This document shows, one piece after another, positions 34,184-44,428 of a stretch of DNA of 50,439 nucleotides. Position 1 is the first letter of the stretch, and each line of letters starts with the position of its first letter. The DNA is from Bacteroidales bacterium (GTDB lineage Bacteria; Bacteroidota; Bacteroidia; Bacteroidales; UBA7960): assembly GCA_019429055.1 (NCBI GenBank), contig JAHYJP010000006.1:1-50439 (forward strand). Reading direction: 5' to 3'. Below the pieces are notes generated by a model. That model was not told where the DNA came from and searched no databases. It saw only the letters and a list, made by a program, of their open reading frames with translations. A program made the translations under genes and the position numbers.

Positions 34184-35218
34184 ATGGAGATCCTGAGAAA
34201 TATTTCCCTGAAAAAATACAATACATTCGGAATTGATGTTAAGTCAGCTTATTTAACAGAATTATCATCTGAGAAGGAACTGCCATATCTGCTAAACTGG
34301 ATAGAAAAAAGTAATTTGCCTTACTACCTTTTGAGCGGAGGAAGCAATGTATTGTTTGTTAGTGACTACCCGGGAATTATTATCAGGGTTAATATGAAAG
34401 GGATTCAAAAGGTTGATGAAACCGATGACCATGTTTTTATTCAGGCCATGGCAGGCGAGAACTGGGAAGATTTTGTTGATCTTTGTCTTAAAAATAACTG
34501 GGGCGGAATAGAAAATCTTACATTAATACCTGGCAATGTGGGCACAAGCCCAATGCAAAATATCGGAGCCTATGGTATGGAAATCAAGGATAGTTTCCAC
34601 CATCTCAAGGCATTGGAATTAAAAACCGGTGAAATAAAAACTTTTAACAGTGAACAATGCCGTTTTGGTTATCGCGAGAGTTTCTTTAAAAATGAAGGCA
34701 GGGATAAGTATATGATCCTTTCTGTCTGTTTCAGACTAAGCAGAAGAAATCATGTTTTAAATACCACATATGGAATTATCAGTCAGGAACTGGAAAAGAT
34801 CGGGGTTAAACAACCTGGTTTGTATGATGTGGCAAATGTAATTCGTTCAATAAGGAGAAGCAAGCTTCCCGACCCTGCAGAACTTGGTAATGCCGGAAGT
34901 TTTTTTAAAAATCCCCTGATTACGCAGGGACATTTTAACACCCTGGTGTCGGAATATCCTGAAATACCCGGCTTTCCCGATGTATCCGGAAACATTAAAA
35001 CTGCTGCAGCATGGTTTATTGATAAAGCAGGATGGAAAGGTTACCGTGACGGTGATTCAGGCGTGCACAAAATGCAGGCACTGGTATTGGTTAACTATGG
35101 AAAAGCTTCCGGTAATGATATTCTTTCTCTTTCTGAAAAAATTCAGAAATCGGTAAAAGAAAAGTTTGATGTAAATCTTGAAAGAGAAGTAAACGTAGTA
35201 GGAGATTTCTATTCTTAA
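34184..35218 (+). CDS. murB: UDP-N-acetylenolpyruvoylglucosamine reductase
   Basis: MurB reduces the enolpyruvyl group to form UDP-N-acetylmuramate, using NADPH and FAD. The 344-aa protein, taken from ATG 34184 (MEILRNISLKKYNTFGID), has FAD-binding YYLLSGGSNVLFVSDYPG and the family stretches NLTLIPGNVGTSPMQNIGAYG, FGYRESFFKN, and LGNAGSFFKNPLI, with the catalytic Ser in NAGSFFKNP. The long form with an extra C-terminal stretch is the E. coli type I MurB. A further in-frame ATG exists at 34133 but it lies before the -7 box and is unlikely. Confidence 0.97.
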   Translation: MEILRNISLKKYNTFGIDVKSAYLTELSSEKELPYLLNWIEKSNLPYYLLSGGSNVLFVSDYPGIIIRVNMKGIQKVDETDDHVFIQAMAGENWEDFVDLCLKNNWGGIENLTLIPGNVGTSPMQNIGAYGMEIKDSFHHLKALELKTGEIKTFNSEQCRFGYRESFFKNEGRDKYMILSVCFRLSRRNHVLNTTYGIISQELEKIGVKQPGLYDVANVIRSIRRSKLPDPAELGNAGSFFKNPLITQGHFNTLVSEYPEIPGFPDVSGNIKTAAAWFIDKAGWKGYRDGDSGVHKMQALVLVNYGKASGNDILSLSEKIQKSVKEKFDVNLEREVNVVGDFYS

Positions 35219-35332
35219 AAGCTTAATGAAGGGAATGAAACAGAAGCAAGTTTGATTTATACTTTCTTTGTATATTACTTTTTATTGTGCAAATTTGTAT
35301 TTGACAAAAGGCTATGATAATATTTTCCGGTT

Positions 35333-35920
35333 ATGTTAAAAAAAATTGAGATTACGACGCTCGTCCTGATTGCCGCTTTGATTTTATTCAGAATATTTGC
35401 AGGAATGCAGTTGCACGTAATTCTCAGAGTTTTACTTGTATTGATTTCCATTTTTTATATGTGGTTCGGGTTCTTTCTTTTTACACAAATGACTGTTAAG
35501 GATCTTTCCAACCTCAACAAAAGAAAGAAGCTTTCTCCGCTTAAGATTACAGGAAGTATTGTTGCAGGATTTATTTATTCACTGAGTTTTTTAGCCCTTA
35601 TTCATACGCTCGATTTCTACCGTGGCATGTATTTTTTGTCAGGATTAGCCTTTTTCCTTAATCTTGCTGTTCTTGGGATTGTGTTTTTTATCATTTACAG
35701 GAAGAAAGAAAAAGACACATTCTTTAAACAGTTTATCAAGCGGTCATCTTTAATGGTTGTGTTGTTCCTGATCATTTTATTAACACCTGTGGAAAAAAGG
35801 CTGGGCTTGCTTTACAGGGAGCATCCGGGATTTATTGAAGCTTATACAGCCTATATGGATGATCCTGATGATCCTGAAAGACTTAATCATTTAAGGGAAG
35901 AAAGAAGCGCATTCCGATAA
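35333..35920 (+). CDS. Hypothetical inner-membrane protein, 195 aa
   Basis: I do not recognise a family. Four to five hydrophobic helices are evident: about 9-27, 30-51, 72-91, 98-120 and 137-152. A basic loop LNKRKKLSPLK joins the second and third, and RKKEKDTFFKQFIKRSS the fourth and fifth. The C-terminal 40 residues are soluble, acidic and charged (MDDPDDPERLNHLREE). It lies alone between murB and the convergent murF, with an AT-rich 114-base gap upstream and 66 bases downstream. It may be a small scaffold or sensor; there is no motif to tell. Confidence 0.75.
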   Translation: MLKKIEITTLVLIAALILFRIFAGMQLHVILRVLLVLISIFYMWFGFFLFTQMTVKDLSNLNKRKKLSPLKITGSIVAGFIYSLSFLALIHTLDFYRGMYFLSGLAFFLNLAVLGIVFFIIYRKKEKDTFFKQFIKRSSLMVVLFLIILLTPVEKRLGLLYREHPGFIEAYTAYMDDPDDPERLNHLREERSAFR

Positions 35921-35986
35921 ATCTCCATTAACTACGGTGACTGAAAAATATCATTGTTAAGATGTATTTATTCCTGCAGTTTCTTA

Positions 35987-37312
35987 TTAGAGATACTTTT
36001 CCAGGTTCTCCAGTTGTATCCCTCTCGATCCTTTTACCAGAAGTGTGCTTCCGGTAACATCATTATTCTCAAACCATAAAGATGCTTCAGTTGTGGTTTC
36101 AAACGCTTTGATGTTTTCAGAGGCTGTTTTGCATTTTGAAAAATCATTTCCTACCAGGATGATAAGATCAAGTTGCATTTTCTCCAGTTGATTGATAATG
36201 GCCTGATGCTCGGGTACTGAATTGTCGCCCATTTCAAGCATGTCGCCCAGAATAACAACTTTTCCGGATCCCTCAGTTTGCGCAAAGTTTTCAAGTGCAA
36301 GGCTCATGCTTGTTGGATTGGCGTTGTAAGCATCCCAGATGATCTTGTTTTTGGCTGTTTCCTTGAACTGCGAGCGGCTATTCACAGGTTGATACGATTC
36401 AATTGCGGTGGTAATATCATTTGGGTGAACCCCGAAATGTAACCCAATGGCAACTGCTGCCATTATATTTTCAAAATTGTAAACTCCTACCAGCTTGCTT
36501 TTTATCTGATATTCGGTTTTCTGTTGGTTGTTTTGCCTGTTATCACTGAAAGAAATATCAAGAAAAGGCTGAGAATTGACAACGGAACCGCTAATGTCGG
36601 CGTCCGGCTTTTTTCCGTAACTTACAATCCGGCTGTGATCTTTCAGGTGATCCATAAGAATATCATTGTCTTTATTTACGAAAACAAGTCCGTTTTTTTT
36701 CACAATGTGGCGGTATAGTTCTGTCTTGGTTATGATAATGTTTTCAAAACTTCCAAACCCTTCCAGGTGAGCTTTTCCCACATTTGTGATTATGCCGCAG
36801 GTTGGTTGAGCAATTGAGCTAAGTAAGTCAATTTCTCCCAAATGATTTGCACCCATTTCAATCACTGCAATCTGATGATGCGGTGTGACTTTAAGGATGG
36901 TAAGCGGCAAACCAATATGGTTATTGAAGTTACCGGGAGTGCAAAGGGATTTGTATTTTGAAGAAAGCACCGTGCTGATCAGTTCTTTTGTGGTTGTTTT
37001 TCCGTTTGTACCTGTAATTCCTATTACCGGAATCTTCAGGGTTGAACGATGATGCCTGGCAAGATCCTGAAGTGTTTCCAGAACATTTTTTACCCTAACA
37101 AACCCAGGTAAGTCGGGCAGGTCTTTTTTATCAACCACTGCGATGGCAGCACCTTTTTCTAATGCTTCCCGTGCATAGTCATTGGCATCAAATACGGGTC
37201 CTTTTAATGCAAAAAAAATGTTGTTTTTATCAATTTGCCTGCTATCAATTGATATGTCGAATCCTCTTTCAATGAATTGATAAATTCTTTCGGTTGTTTT
37301 ATCCATTGCCAT
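35987..37312 (-). CDS. murF: UDP-N-acetylmuramoyl-tripeptide--D-alanyl-D-alanine ligase
   Basis: MurF adds D-Ala-D-Ala to UDP-MurNAc-tripeptide, the last cytoplasmic step in building the peptidoglycan monomer. The 441-aa protein has an N-terminal substrate domain (ISIDSRQIDKNNIFFALKGP), the ATP loop in GITGTNGKTTTKELIS (about residue 105), the central NHIGLPLTILKVTPHHQIAV and EMGANHLGEIDLL, and the ligase C-terminal domain with VILGDMLEMGDNSVPEHQ and LLVKGSRGIQLE. It follows gldJ on the same strand, a neighbourhood known in Bacteroidota. A hairpin lies between them and a weak TAnnTTcG box at 37366-37373 may start murF separately. Confidence 0.97.
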   Translation of the reverse strand: MAMDKTTERIYQFIERGFDISIDSRQIDKNNIFFALKGPVFDANDYAREALEKGAAIAVVDKKDLPDLPGFVRVKNVLETLQDLARHHRSTLKIPVIGITGTNGKTTTKELISTVLSSKYKSLCTPGNFNNHIGLPLTILKVTPHHQIAVIEMGANHLGEIDLLSSIAQPTCGIITNVGKAHLEGFGSFENIIITKTELYRHIVKKNGLVFVNKDNDILMDHLKDHSRIVSYGKKPDADISGSVVNSQPFLDISFSDNRQNNQQKTEYQIKSKLVGVYNFENIMAAVAIGLHFGVHPNDITTAIESYQPVNSRSQFKETAKNKIIWDAYNANPTSMSLALENFAQTEGSGKVVILGDMLEMGDNSVPEHQAIINQLEKMQLDLIILVGNDFSKCKTASENIKAFETTTEASLWFENNDVTGSTLLVKGSRGIQLENLEKYL

Positions 37313-37411
37313 TTACTAAAAACACGGAGTTTACGGGTTAATATTATTCCTCTGAAAAATTAAGGCGAAGATAGTTTATACAATGGTTTTTTGGAAATTT
37401 TTTTAAAAAGG

Positions 37412-37444
37412 AAAGCCCCGCTTGTATGGCACAAACGGGGCTTT
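37412..37444 (-). terminator. Hairpin between gldJ and murF
   Basis: AAAGCCCCG and CGGGGCTTT (37412-37420, 37436-37444) form a 9-bp stem that extends across TGT/ACA in the loop flanks. It lies 28 bases after the gldJ stop on the minus strand, with a short T-run beyond it. It probably ends most gldJ transcripts, so murF may have its own start. Confidence 0.8.
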
Positions 37445-37471
37445 ATGAAACTTTAGAATCCCAATAAATTC

Positions 37472-38947
37472 TTAATATCCAACGGGGCTGCCAACTCTTG
37501 TCATGGCACACCTGAAGCCAATATCGTTGGTAGCTTCATTCTGATCGAGGAATCTTCTGGTTCCGGGAACAATCCAGTAGGGTCTGTCCCTCCAGCTTCC
37601 ACCTTTATAAACACGAGCTTCATCATTGATAAGTGAAGAAACGCCGTAATCATACATCAGCCTTCCGGGGTCTCCTTCTTCAAGTCTTTCTTCTTCCCTG
37701 AAATAAATGGATGAAGCAAACTCACCATCCCTGTGACCAATATTATCAGCATATCTGTAATTTCTTCTGGTGGCGCTTTCTTCGGCTGTAACATTACGGT
37801 AAATAATACGACCCAGACTGTCTTTTGGTGCAATATTTCCTTCATCATCCAAAAGTGGCAACTGGAAAACATTTCCACGGAACGGGCGGAAATCTGCAAC
37901 ATCTTCATGTGATAATGGGCGGAATACATCTTTTACCCATTCATTAACATTACCCGCCATGTTGTAAAGGCCATAGTCGTTAGGCCAGTAGGCATAAACA
38001 GGAACTGTAATTTCACCTGCATCGTTCAGATTTCCTGCAACGCCCATCAGGTCACCACGACCTCTTTGAATATTTGCCATTATGGTACCCATTGTGCGGC
38101 GCTCACTGCTTCTGAGAACAGCGCCATTCCAGGGATAAAGTCTTCTTTCAACAATTCTTTCATAAATGGTATTACCGATAAGACCCAATGCTGCAAATTC
38201 CCATTCTGCTTCAGTAGGCAGGCGATAGGCCGGAAGAAGGATTCCGTCCTCTCTTCTGACTCTTCTTTCACCGGTTCCGCGTGGATCAAGATCGCGCATA
38301 TTTTCTCTTACAAGTCCTTCATATTGCCCTGCAAGGTAGGCCTCGGTATTAAAGTTATCTTCGTTTAGCTGATCGGGGTTCCACTCGAGGATTCCTTCCC
38401 GGATAAGGATCATCTCATTAACTCTGTCTGTTCGCCATGCAGCATAATCGGCTGCCTGAACCCAGCTAACTCCAACCACAGGATAATCCCTGTAAGCAGG
38501 ATGACGGAGATAGTTATAAACATATGGCTCATTATAGGCAAGCCTTTCGCGCCATACCAGTGTGTCAGGAAGTGCTTTACGCAATACTTCGGGATAGGTT
38601 TCTCCGAATACCCGACCCAGCCAGTACAAATATTCAACATAGTCAATATTCCTTACCTCTGTTTCATCCATATAAAAGGATGAAACGGTAACTCTTCTGG
38701 GCTGGTTGTTCCAGTCAAACATTACATCCTGTTCGGTGCGACCCATAACGAATGTACCGCCTTCAATGAAAACAAGCCCGGGTCCGGTTTCCTGCTCCTG
38801 GTAAGGGGTTACCTGAAAACCACCGGTGCGGGGGTCATTGTAGGTCCAGCCTGTGGTGGGAGAGGTTTCCTTACCGCATGATGATAGGAAAATAACAGCT
38901 GCAAAAAAGGCTGTAAATGCGAAAAAAATCTTGGGATTCCTTGTCAT
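37472..38947 (-). CDS. gldJ: Gliding motility / T9SS lipoprotein GldJ
   Basis: This 491-aa lipoprotein (from ATG 38947; an ATG at 38977 adds ten residues) has a lipobox FLSSC with Cys24 as the acylated residue. The formylglycine-generating-enzyme-like (FGE-sulfatase) domain starts with PGLVFIEGGTFVMG and carries GVSWVQAADYAAW, YRLPTEAEWEFAALG, YNMAGNVNEWVKDVF and ends VGSPVGY after DIGFRCAMTR. The preceding TTGWTYNDPRTGGFQ and QETGPGLVFIEGG stretches distinguish GldJ from its paralogue GldK/PorK. GldJ is needed for gliding in Flavobacterium and stabilises other T9SS parts. It follows the porP-like gene after 36 bases. Confidence 0.92.
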   Translation of the reverse strand: MTRNPKIFFAFTAFFAAVIFLSSCGKETSPTTGWTYNDPRTGGFQVTPYQEQETGPGLVFIEGGTFVMGRTEQDVMFDWNNQPRRVTVSSFYMDETEVRNIDYVEYLYWLGRVFGETYPEVLRKALPDTLVWRERLAYNEPYVYNYLRHPAYRDYPVVGVSWVQAADYAAWRTDRVNEMILIREGILEWNPDQLNEDNFNTEAYLAGQYEGLVRENMRDLDPRGTGERRVRREDGILLPAYRLPTEAEWEFAALGLIGNTIYERIVERRLYPWNGAVLRSSERRTMGTIMANIQRGRGDLMGVAGNLNDAGEITVPVYAYWPNDYGLYNMAGNVNEWVKDVFRPLSHEDVADFRPFRGNVFQLPLLDDEGNIAPKDSLGRIIYRNVTAEESATRRNYRYADNIGHRDGEFASSIYFREEERLEEGDPGRLMYDYGVSSLINDEARVYKGGSWRDRPYWIVPGTRRFLDQNEATNDIGFRCAMTRVGSPVGY

Positions 38948-38983
38948 AATTGTGTTCTTTTTTTGAAATTCGTACAAAAATAA

Positions 38984-40021
38984 CTAAAATGTTGGACAAT
39001 TTATTATGCGGTATTTCGTAATTTGAGACCCGCAATTTAGATTAAGTAAAACACCTAATTCGTGCGCTCCACCCCCAATTCCGGAATATCCTGATAGTGA
39101 GTGATCATAGCTGTAGGCAATAGCGTAATTTACCTGTTTTAAACCCAACAGGAATATCAATGAACTGGGGTGGGTGAAGCTTTGTCTTAACCAAATTCCT
39201 GCAGTAACAGGTTGCAGGTTGGCATATATTCCGTAATTGATCCTGTGAAAATCGCCCTGCGATTGCACAATCACATTGGGTGAAAAAGAAACCTGATCCG
39301 TCCGGGTTCTTCTTCTGCTTCTTCCTCCCGGGAAAAATTCATATCCCATGTGAAGGGTGTATTTCATCGGCAACCTTTCACCCTCAAAGAACTCAATGCC
39401 TGGTTGCGTAAGATGATGAACGCTGACTCCACCGTAAAAATTATCATTAAAGAATAATATTCCTGATGCAAAGTCAATATTGTGACTGCTCAAACTACCC
39501 GGAGCCGTTTCGGCGGTTGTACTGATCATGCTGCCTGTGGCAGGATTGAACTGATCAGGAAAAACCAGGTTGTCCCAGTTAAGGCGATGATTGATATATG
39601 TGGTCTGAACACCAAAATTCACAAACCAATCTCTCGATATCCTTCCGTGGTAAGCATAAAATATACCTGCCTGGGTATAATCAAGCAATCCGCCTTGTGA
39701 GTCGTGAAGAAATTGTACACCTATACCTCCATTAAGTCTGTCAGTATAAGTATCAGCTGAAAAGCTGTAACTGCTGAAAGACCCGAAAGTCGGATAGGGT
39801 TGGTTTCTGTAATTCATAATTAAACGTGTACATCTTTCGGCACCCGTAAGAGCCGGATTCAGGTATAACGGATTGGCGTAAAATTGCGAAAACAATGGAT
39901 CCTGCCCGTTTACCCTGTTTATTATACCTGAAAAAACTATCAGTACAAATAAGAGACTAAACAATTTTGTGTGATTATGCTTTCTTACTTTAACGTATTT
40001 ATTGTTTCGGGGTTTCACCAA
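38984..40021 (-). CDS. PorP/SprF family type IX secretion outer-membrane protein
   Basis: This 345-aa protein has a signal peptide (LFSLLFVLIVFSGIINRVNG, cut before QDPLFSQF) and a beta-barrel with the family opening QDPLFSQFYANPLYLNPALTG. The pattern of alternating short strands (INYGIYANLQPVTAGIWLRQ, LGLKQVNYAIAYSYD) and the ending CGSQITKYRIINCPTF are typical of PorP/SprF proteins. SprF-like members help secrete or attach particular surface proteins, often encoded next to them; here it sits next to gldJ, divergent from porU. Whether it acts as the core PorP or as a cargo-specific SprF is not settled by the sequence. Confidence 0.9.
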   Translation of the reverse strand: MVKPRNNKYVKVRKHNHTKLFSLLFVLIVFSGIINRVNGQDPLFSQFYANPLYLNPALTGAERCTRLIMNYRNQPYPTFGSFSSYSFSADTYTDRLNGGIGVQFLHDSQGGLLDYTQAGIFYAYHGRISRDWFVNFGVQTTYINHRLNWDNLVFPDQFNPATGSMISTTAETAPGSLSSHNIDFASGILFFNDNFYGGVSVHHLTQPGIEFFEGERLPMKYTLHMGYEFFPGGRSRRRTRTDQVSFSPNVIVQSQGDFHRINYGIYANLQPVTAGIWLRQSFTHPSSLIFLLGLKQVNYAIAYSYDHSLSGYSGIGGGAHELGVLLNLNCGSQITKYRIINCPTF

Positions 40022-40247
40022 ATTGCCAAAGGTTAATATCTGAACATTAAGAAATGTACCTTTTGCATTAACGTTGTTTATGAATTAAAATTTTATACTA
40101 CCCTTAAACAATAATATTCTCAAATGAAAAGCGTTTATTTTTTATGATTCTTTCTGAGAATAATTATTCATTTTTGCAAACTGGTAAATATTTTATTGAT
40201 TTTACTGCTGATACTGTCAGGATTTTTACTAACTCAGACAAATTGTT

Positions 40248-43200
40248 ATGAAGCTATATACCCTATATATCTATTTTAAGGTTTTTGCGTTATTGTTTTT
40301 TCTATCCTTACAGAACGTTAATTCACAAAATAAAAGCATTGACATTCATTTAAATTGGGAGAAACCCTATACAAATCCGAGCGAACTGAGCACCTTCATA
40401 CCATCATTGGTAATTTCCGGGGCTTCATATACTGATAGCTTACCCCAAATACCAGTATATATTCACAGGGTAAAAAACGATGTGCCCCATTTTTCCAATA
40501 ACTTTTATTTTGAAGAAACTGAAACAATTATGGTTACGGCTGCAGAGGCAGCATTGCTTGATAGTATCGGGTTTTCATCATCAGAATTCAGAGTTTATTC
40601 AGATACTGAAACCACGCGCGGCAAGTCATGGTCAAGATTTCATATTGTTCCGGTTCGGAAAACAGAAGGTGGATATGAAAAGCTGGTTTCTTTTGAACTT
40701 AACCACGAACTGGTGTTTGATGCGAAATTGAATCAGGAACCTGTTCATCAATATCCGGATGCTTCAGTTCTTGCTTCAGGCAACTGGTTCAGGTTGTGCA
40801 CAGGTAAAGATGGTATATATCAACTCACCTATCAGGATCTTAACAGTTTGGGAGTAAATCTTTCGCAGGTTGACAAATCAACCATTCAGATTTATGGTAA
40901 TGGGGGAGGTATGCTTCCCGAAGCCAATGATGAGTTCCGGTTTACCGATCTTCAGGAGAATGCAATCTGGGTAAGTGGTAATAACTCTGGTAGTTTTACT
41001 CAAAGTGATTACCTTTTATTTTACGGTCAATCTCCTGATCGCTGGACCTATGAGCCTGACGATGATATTTTTACGCACGAAGTCCATAGTTATTCAAACG
41101 AAGCATGTTATTTTTTAACCTATGGCCGGCAAAACGGGAAACGCATTTCATCAAGGCCGGTTGCACAGGGGCAACATAATGAAACGGTAAACAGTTTTTA
41201 CGATTATGCCTTTCATCAGCGCGATCTGCAGAATCTTATAGGCAGTGGTAAAATCTGGTATGGTGAGTTGTTTGATGTTACGCTTAGCCGCAGTTTCTCA
41301 TTTAGCTTCCCGAATATTGTAACGGAAAAAAATGCACATATAAGATTATATGCAGCAGCTCGTTCTTCTGCAACCAGCAGTTTTACCATAGAAGTTGGTG
41401 GTCAGTCACAAGTTTTTTCAGTACCTAATGTAAACACGGGTTTGTCTACGGGAACATTTGCAAGGCATATCGTAGGTGATTTTTCTGTTGTGCCACCATC
41501 CGATGAATTGAATGTAAACCTCAGCTACAACCGCACTGCCACAGGAGGCAGAGGCTGGTTGAACTATATAGCTGTAAATGCAAAACGCGATCTTGTTATG
41601 ACCGGCGATCAGATGTTTTTCAGAAATCCGTCGGTAAGGGGTGAAGGTAAAATTGTACAATATGAACTTGGTGGGGTTTTGACAGGAAGCAGGATCTGGG
41701 ATGTTTCTGATCCGTTGAACGTTGTAAACCAGCAGTTTGAGATTTCCGGAAATACTACCAGGTTTAAAATAGCATCACAGGAAAATTTTAATGAGTTTGT
41801 GGTATTTGCTGAAGGAGATTATTTAAAACCTGTATTGAAAGGTCAGGTTCCCAATCAGAATCTTCATGCCTCAGTGGTTCATGATCTGATCATTGTTGTG
41901 CCCGATCTTCTGAAGCAGGAAGCTGAACGTCTCGCCCAGTTTCGCCGCGATAATTATGGCCTAACCGTTAAACTGGTTTCACCTCAGGAAATCTACAATG
42001 AGTTTTCATCAGGAGTGGCCGATATTTCAGCCATACGAAACTTAATGAAGATGTATTATGACAGGGCAAGTGAAACCGGAAATTATCCCAAATACCTTCT
42101 TTTATTCGGTAATGGCACTTATGACAACAAGAATCTTCTTGGCTTTGGGGGCAATTTTATTCCCACATTTCAGACCCTGAGCTCTCTGAGTCCGGCCAAT
42201 TCTTATATTACAGATGACTTTTTCGGACTTTTGGATGATAATGAAGGATTTGATGCACAGGGCGCTATTGATCTTGGAATCGGACGTTTCCCGGTGCGCA
42301 CAGTTGATGAAGCCCGTTTTGTGGTGGACAAAATTCTGCGTTATGATGAAAGAATTGATGGCTTGATACCCGGAACCGATGATCCCCGCTACGCCGGAAT
42401 GGTAGCCAATTATGCCGATTGGCGCAATGTAATAGCTTTAGTTGCCGATGACGGCGATAATAATATTCATTTTAATCAATCGGAGCAGATTGCTAATTTC
42501 ATGACTAACAACCACCCGGTCTACAATCTGGAAAAAATCTATCTTGATGCCTATGAGCAGGTTACAATGGCCGGCGGTTCAAGGTATCCTGATGTCAATA
42601 TTGCTATAAACAGCAGGTTCAACCAGGGAACATTGTTGCTGAATTATATCGGTCACGGTGGTGTACGTGGCCTGGCACACGAACGTATTCTTACTTTTGA
42701 TGATATTTTGTCCTGGGGTAATTTTTATAATCTGCCTGTGTTTATGACTGCTACCTGCGAATTCAGCAGTTTTGACCAACCCGATGCTAATGAACTTTCA
42801 GCAGGTGTAAGGATATTTCTCAAACCCAACGGAGGAGCATCTGCCTTGTTTACCACTACCCGTCTGGCATGGGCACAAAGTAACTTTACGCTTAACGATG
42901 CCTTCATGCGCAATGCTTTTATTCCCATGGAGAATGGAGAAATGCCAAGACTGGGAGATCTGATCAGGATTTCCAAAGTTCAAAGTAGCTCATCACCCAA
43001 CCTTAAAAACTTTGTGTTGCTGGGCGACCCTTCCATGAGAATGGCCTATCCACAATACAATGCCGTAACAACTGAAGTACCCGATACGTTGAAAGCACTC
43101 CAGGAAGTAACGATCAGCGGAGAAATTCATAACCCCGGCGGAACCAAAGCCACAGATTTTAACGGCATAATATATCCCACAATCTATGATAAAAAGGCCA

Positions 43201-44111
43201 CCTTTAATACTCTTGCCAATAGCCAGGGAAGTAATGTTGCCAATTTTGAGATGCAAAGCAGGATCCTTTACCGGGGGAAAGCATCCGTAACCAACGGTGA
43301 GTTTTCATTCACCTTTATTGTGCCGCGCGATATTTCATATAATACCGGTTTTGGAAAAATAAGCTACTATTTCGATGACGGTGAAGAAATTGATGGCAAC
43401 GGTTATTTTAACCAGTTTATTATTTCGGGTACTGCAGATGATTACACTCACGATAATGATGGTCCGGTAATTAGTCTTTACCTGAATAACACCAACTTCA
43501 GTTCGGGAGACAAAACCGGTCCTGATCCGATACTTCTTGCTCATCTGGAAGATGAAAGTGGTATAAACACAACCGGGCAGATCGGGCACGATATTGTGGC
43601 CATACTCAATGATGATACTTTTAATCCTATTGTGCTCAATAATTTTTACCAGGCTGATCTGGATAATTTCACGTCGGGAAGAGTAATTTATCCCTTTTTT
43701 AATCTTGAGGAAGGTAATTATACACTTACCTTAAGAGCCTGGGATGTGCATAATAATGTATCAACAGAATCTGTCGATTTTATTGTAACATCTGCACCTG
43801 GGCTGGATATCACGGAATTAAAGAATTTTCCCAATCCCTTCAGCGATGTTACGTACTTTTCTTTTTCGCATAATAAACCAGCTACTGAATTAAATGTCCG
43901 TCTGGAAATTTATAGTCTCAACGGTCAAATGGTTAAATCTATGGAGCAAAAAGTATATGCATCGGGTTTTAACGTACCTCCCATGGAATGGGACGGTACG
44001 GATAATGGTGGTACTTTGCTTCAGTCGGGGATATATCTTTTCAGGGTAGTTGTGAACGAAGAAAGGGGAGAGTTGGTTTATAAAACCGAGAAACTTATGA
44101 TCCTTAGATAA
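40248..44111 (+). CDS. porU: Type IX secretion system sortase PorU
   Basis: PorU is the gingipain-type (C25) cysteine peptidase that removes the C-terminal sorting domain from T9SS cargo and attaches the cargo to a surface polysaccharide anchor. The 1287-aa protein has a signal peptide (VFALLFFLSLQNVNSQ). The long N-terminal beta region precedes the peptidase domain at about 560-920, with catalytic His803 in YIGHGGVRGLAHERIL and Cys837 in FMTATCEFSSFD. The C-terminus carries the protein's own sorting-type domain (NFPNPFSDVTYFSFSHN then LQSGIYLFRVVV), kept in mature PorU. Length is close to that of known PorU proteins. It is divergent from porP and precedes porV after 317 bases. Confidence 0.95.
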   Translation: MKLYTLYIYFKVFALLFFLSLQNVNSQNKSIDIHLNWEKPYTNPSELSTFIPSLVISGASYTDSLPQIPVYIHRVKNDVPHFSNNFYFEETETIMVTAAEAALLDSIGFSSSEFRVYSDTETTRGKSWSRFHIVPVRKTEGGYEKLVSFELNHELVFDAKLNQEPVHQYPDASVLASGNWFRLCTGKDGIYQLTYQDLNSLGVNLSQVDKSTIQIYGNGGGMLPEANDEFRFTDLQENAIWVSGNNSGSFTQSDYLLFYGQSPDRWTYEPDDDIFTHEVHSYSNEACYFLTYGRQNGKRISSRPVAQGQHNETVNSFYDYAFHQRDLQNLIGSGKIWYGELFDVTLSRSFSFSFPNIVTEKNAHIRLYAAARSSATSSFTIEVGGQSQVFSVPNVNTGLSTGTFARHIVGDFSVVPPSDELNVNLSYNRTATGGRGWLNYIAVNAKRDLVMTGDQMFFRNPSVRGEGKIVQYELGGVLTGSRIWDVSDPLNVVNQQFEISGNTTRFKIASQENFNEFVVFAEGDYLKPVLKGQVPNQNLHASVVHDLIIVVPDLLKQEAERLAQFRRDNYGLTVKLVSPQEIYNEFSSGVADISAIRNLMKMYYDRASETGNYPKYLLLFGNGTYDNKNLLGFGGNFIPTFQTLSSLSPANSYITDDFFGLLDDNEGFDAQGAIDLGIGRFPVRTVDEARFVVDKILRYDERIDGLIPGTDDPRYAGMVANYADWRNVIALVADDGDNNIHFNQSEQIANFMTNNHPVYNLEKIYLDAYEQVTMAGGSRYPDVNIAINSRFNQGTLLLNYIGHGGVRGLAHERILTFDDILSWGNFYNLPVFMTATCEFSSFDQPDANELSAGVRIFLKPNGGASALFTTTRLAWAQSNFTLNDAFMRNAFIPMENGEMPRLGDLIRISKVQSSSSPNLKNFVLLGDPSMRMAYPQYNAVTTEVPDTLKALQEVTISGEIHNPGGTKATDFNGIIYPTIYDKKATFNTLANSQGSNVANFEMQSRILYRGKASVTNGEFSFTFIVPRDISYNTGFGKISYYFDDGEEIDGNGYFNQFIISGTADDYTHDNDGPVISLYLNNTNFSSGDKTGPDPILLAHLEDESGINTTGQIGHDIVAILNDDTFNPIVLNNFYQADLDNFTSGRVIYPFFNLEEGNYTLTLRAWDVHNNVSTESVDFIVTSAPGLDITELKNFPNPFSDVTYFSFSHNKPATELNVRLEIYSLNGQMVKSMEQKVYASGFNVPPMEWDGTDNGGTLLQSGIYLFRVVVNEERGELVYKTEKLMILR

Positions 44112-44428
44112 AGAATGTTTGGATAATTAAATGATTGATCAATCAATATATGTGCTGATAATTCATTAGTTTTTCACGTACAATAAGAAAAATAAAAAAT
44201 CGTTATAGGTTACTGTTGAATGATTTTTTGCTGAAAACGGGGTTGAATTTTAATTTGAAAACAAGAAATTTTTATTAATTGTAAACCCCCTGACAAACAG
44301 AAGGTTGTTTATTTTTCTGCCATAACTAAAAAAAAAGATGTAGGTTTGCAAATTCGAAAGAAAAAAACCTTGTCACTTAAAATCATACTAATAAATCGTA
44401 TTTTAATATCAATATCAAATAATAAGCG
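44112..44428. other. 317-base porU-porV intergenic region
   Basis: AT-rich, with no gene. It contains a perfect 14-bp palindrome, TGATTGATCAATCA (44132-44145), 20 bases after the porU stop, and a -7 promoter box at 44341-44348. The lack of a terminator hairpin means that read-through from porU into porV is possible alongside its own start. Confidence 0.55.
44341..44348 (+). promoter_or_regulatory. Candidate -7 promoter element for porV-ispF
   Basis: TAGGTTTG fully matches TAnnTTTG and lies 80 bases upstream of the porV ATG, implying separate transcription of porV and ispF from porU. Confidence 0.5.

Noticed and set aside
40026-40035. Near -7 box (TAACCTTTGG on the minus strand) before the porP-like gene
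   Set aside because: The spacing has one extra base and the site lies only a few bases from the start codon, which would leave almost no leader.
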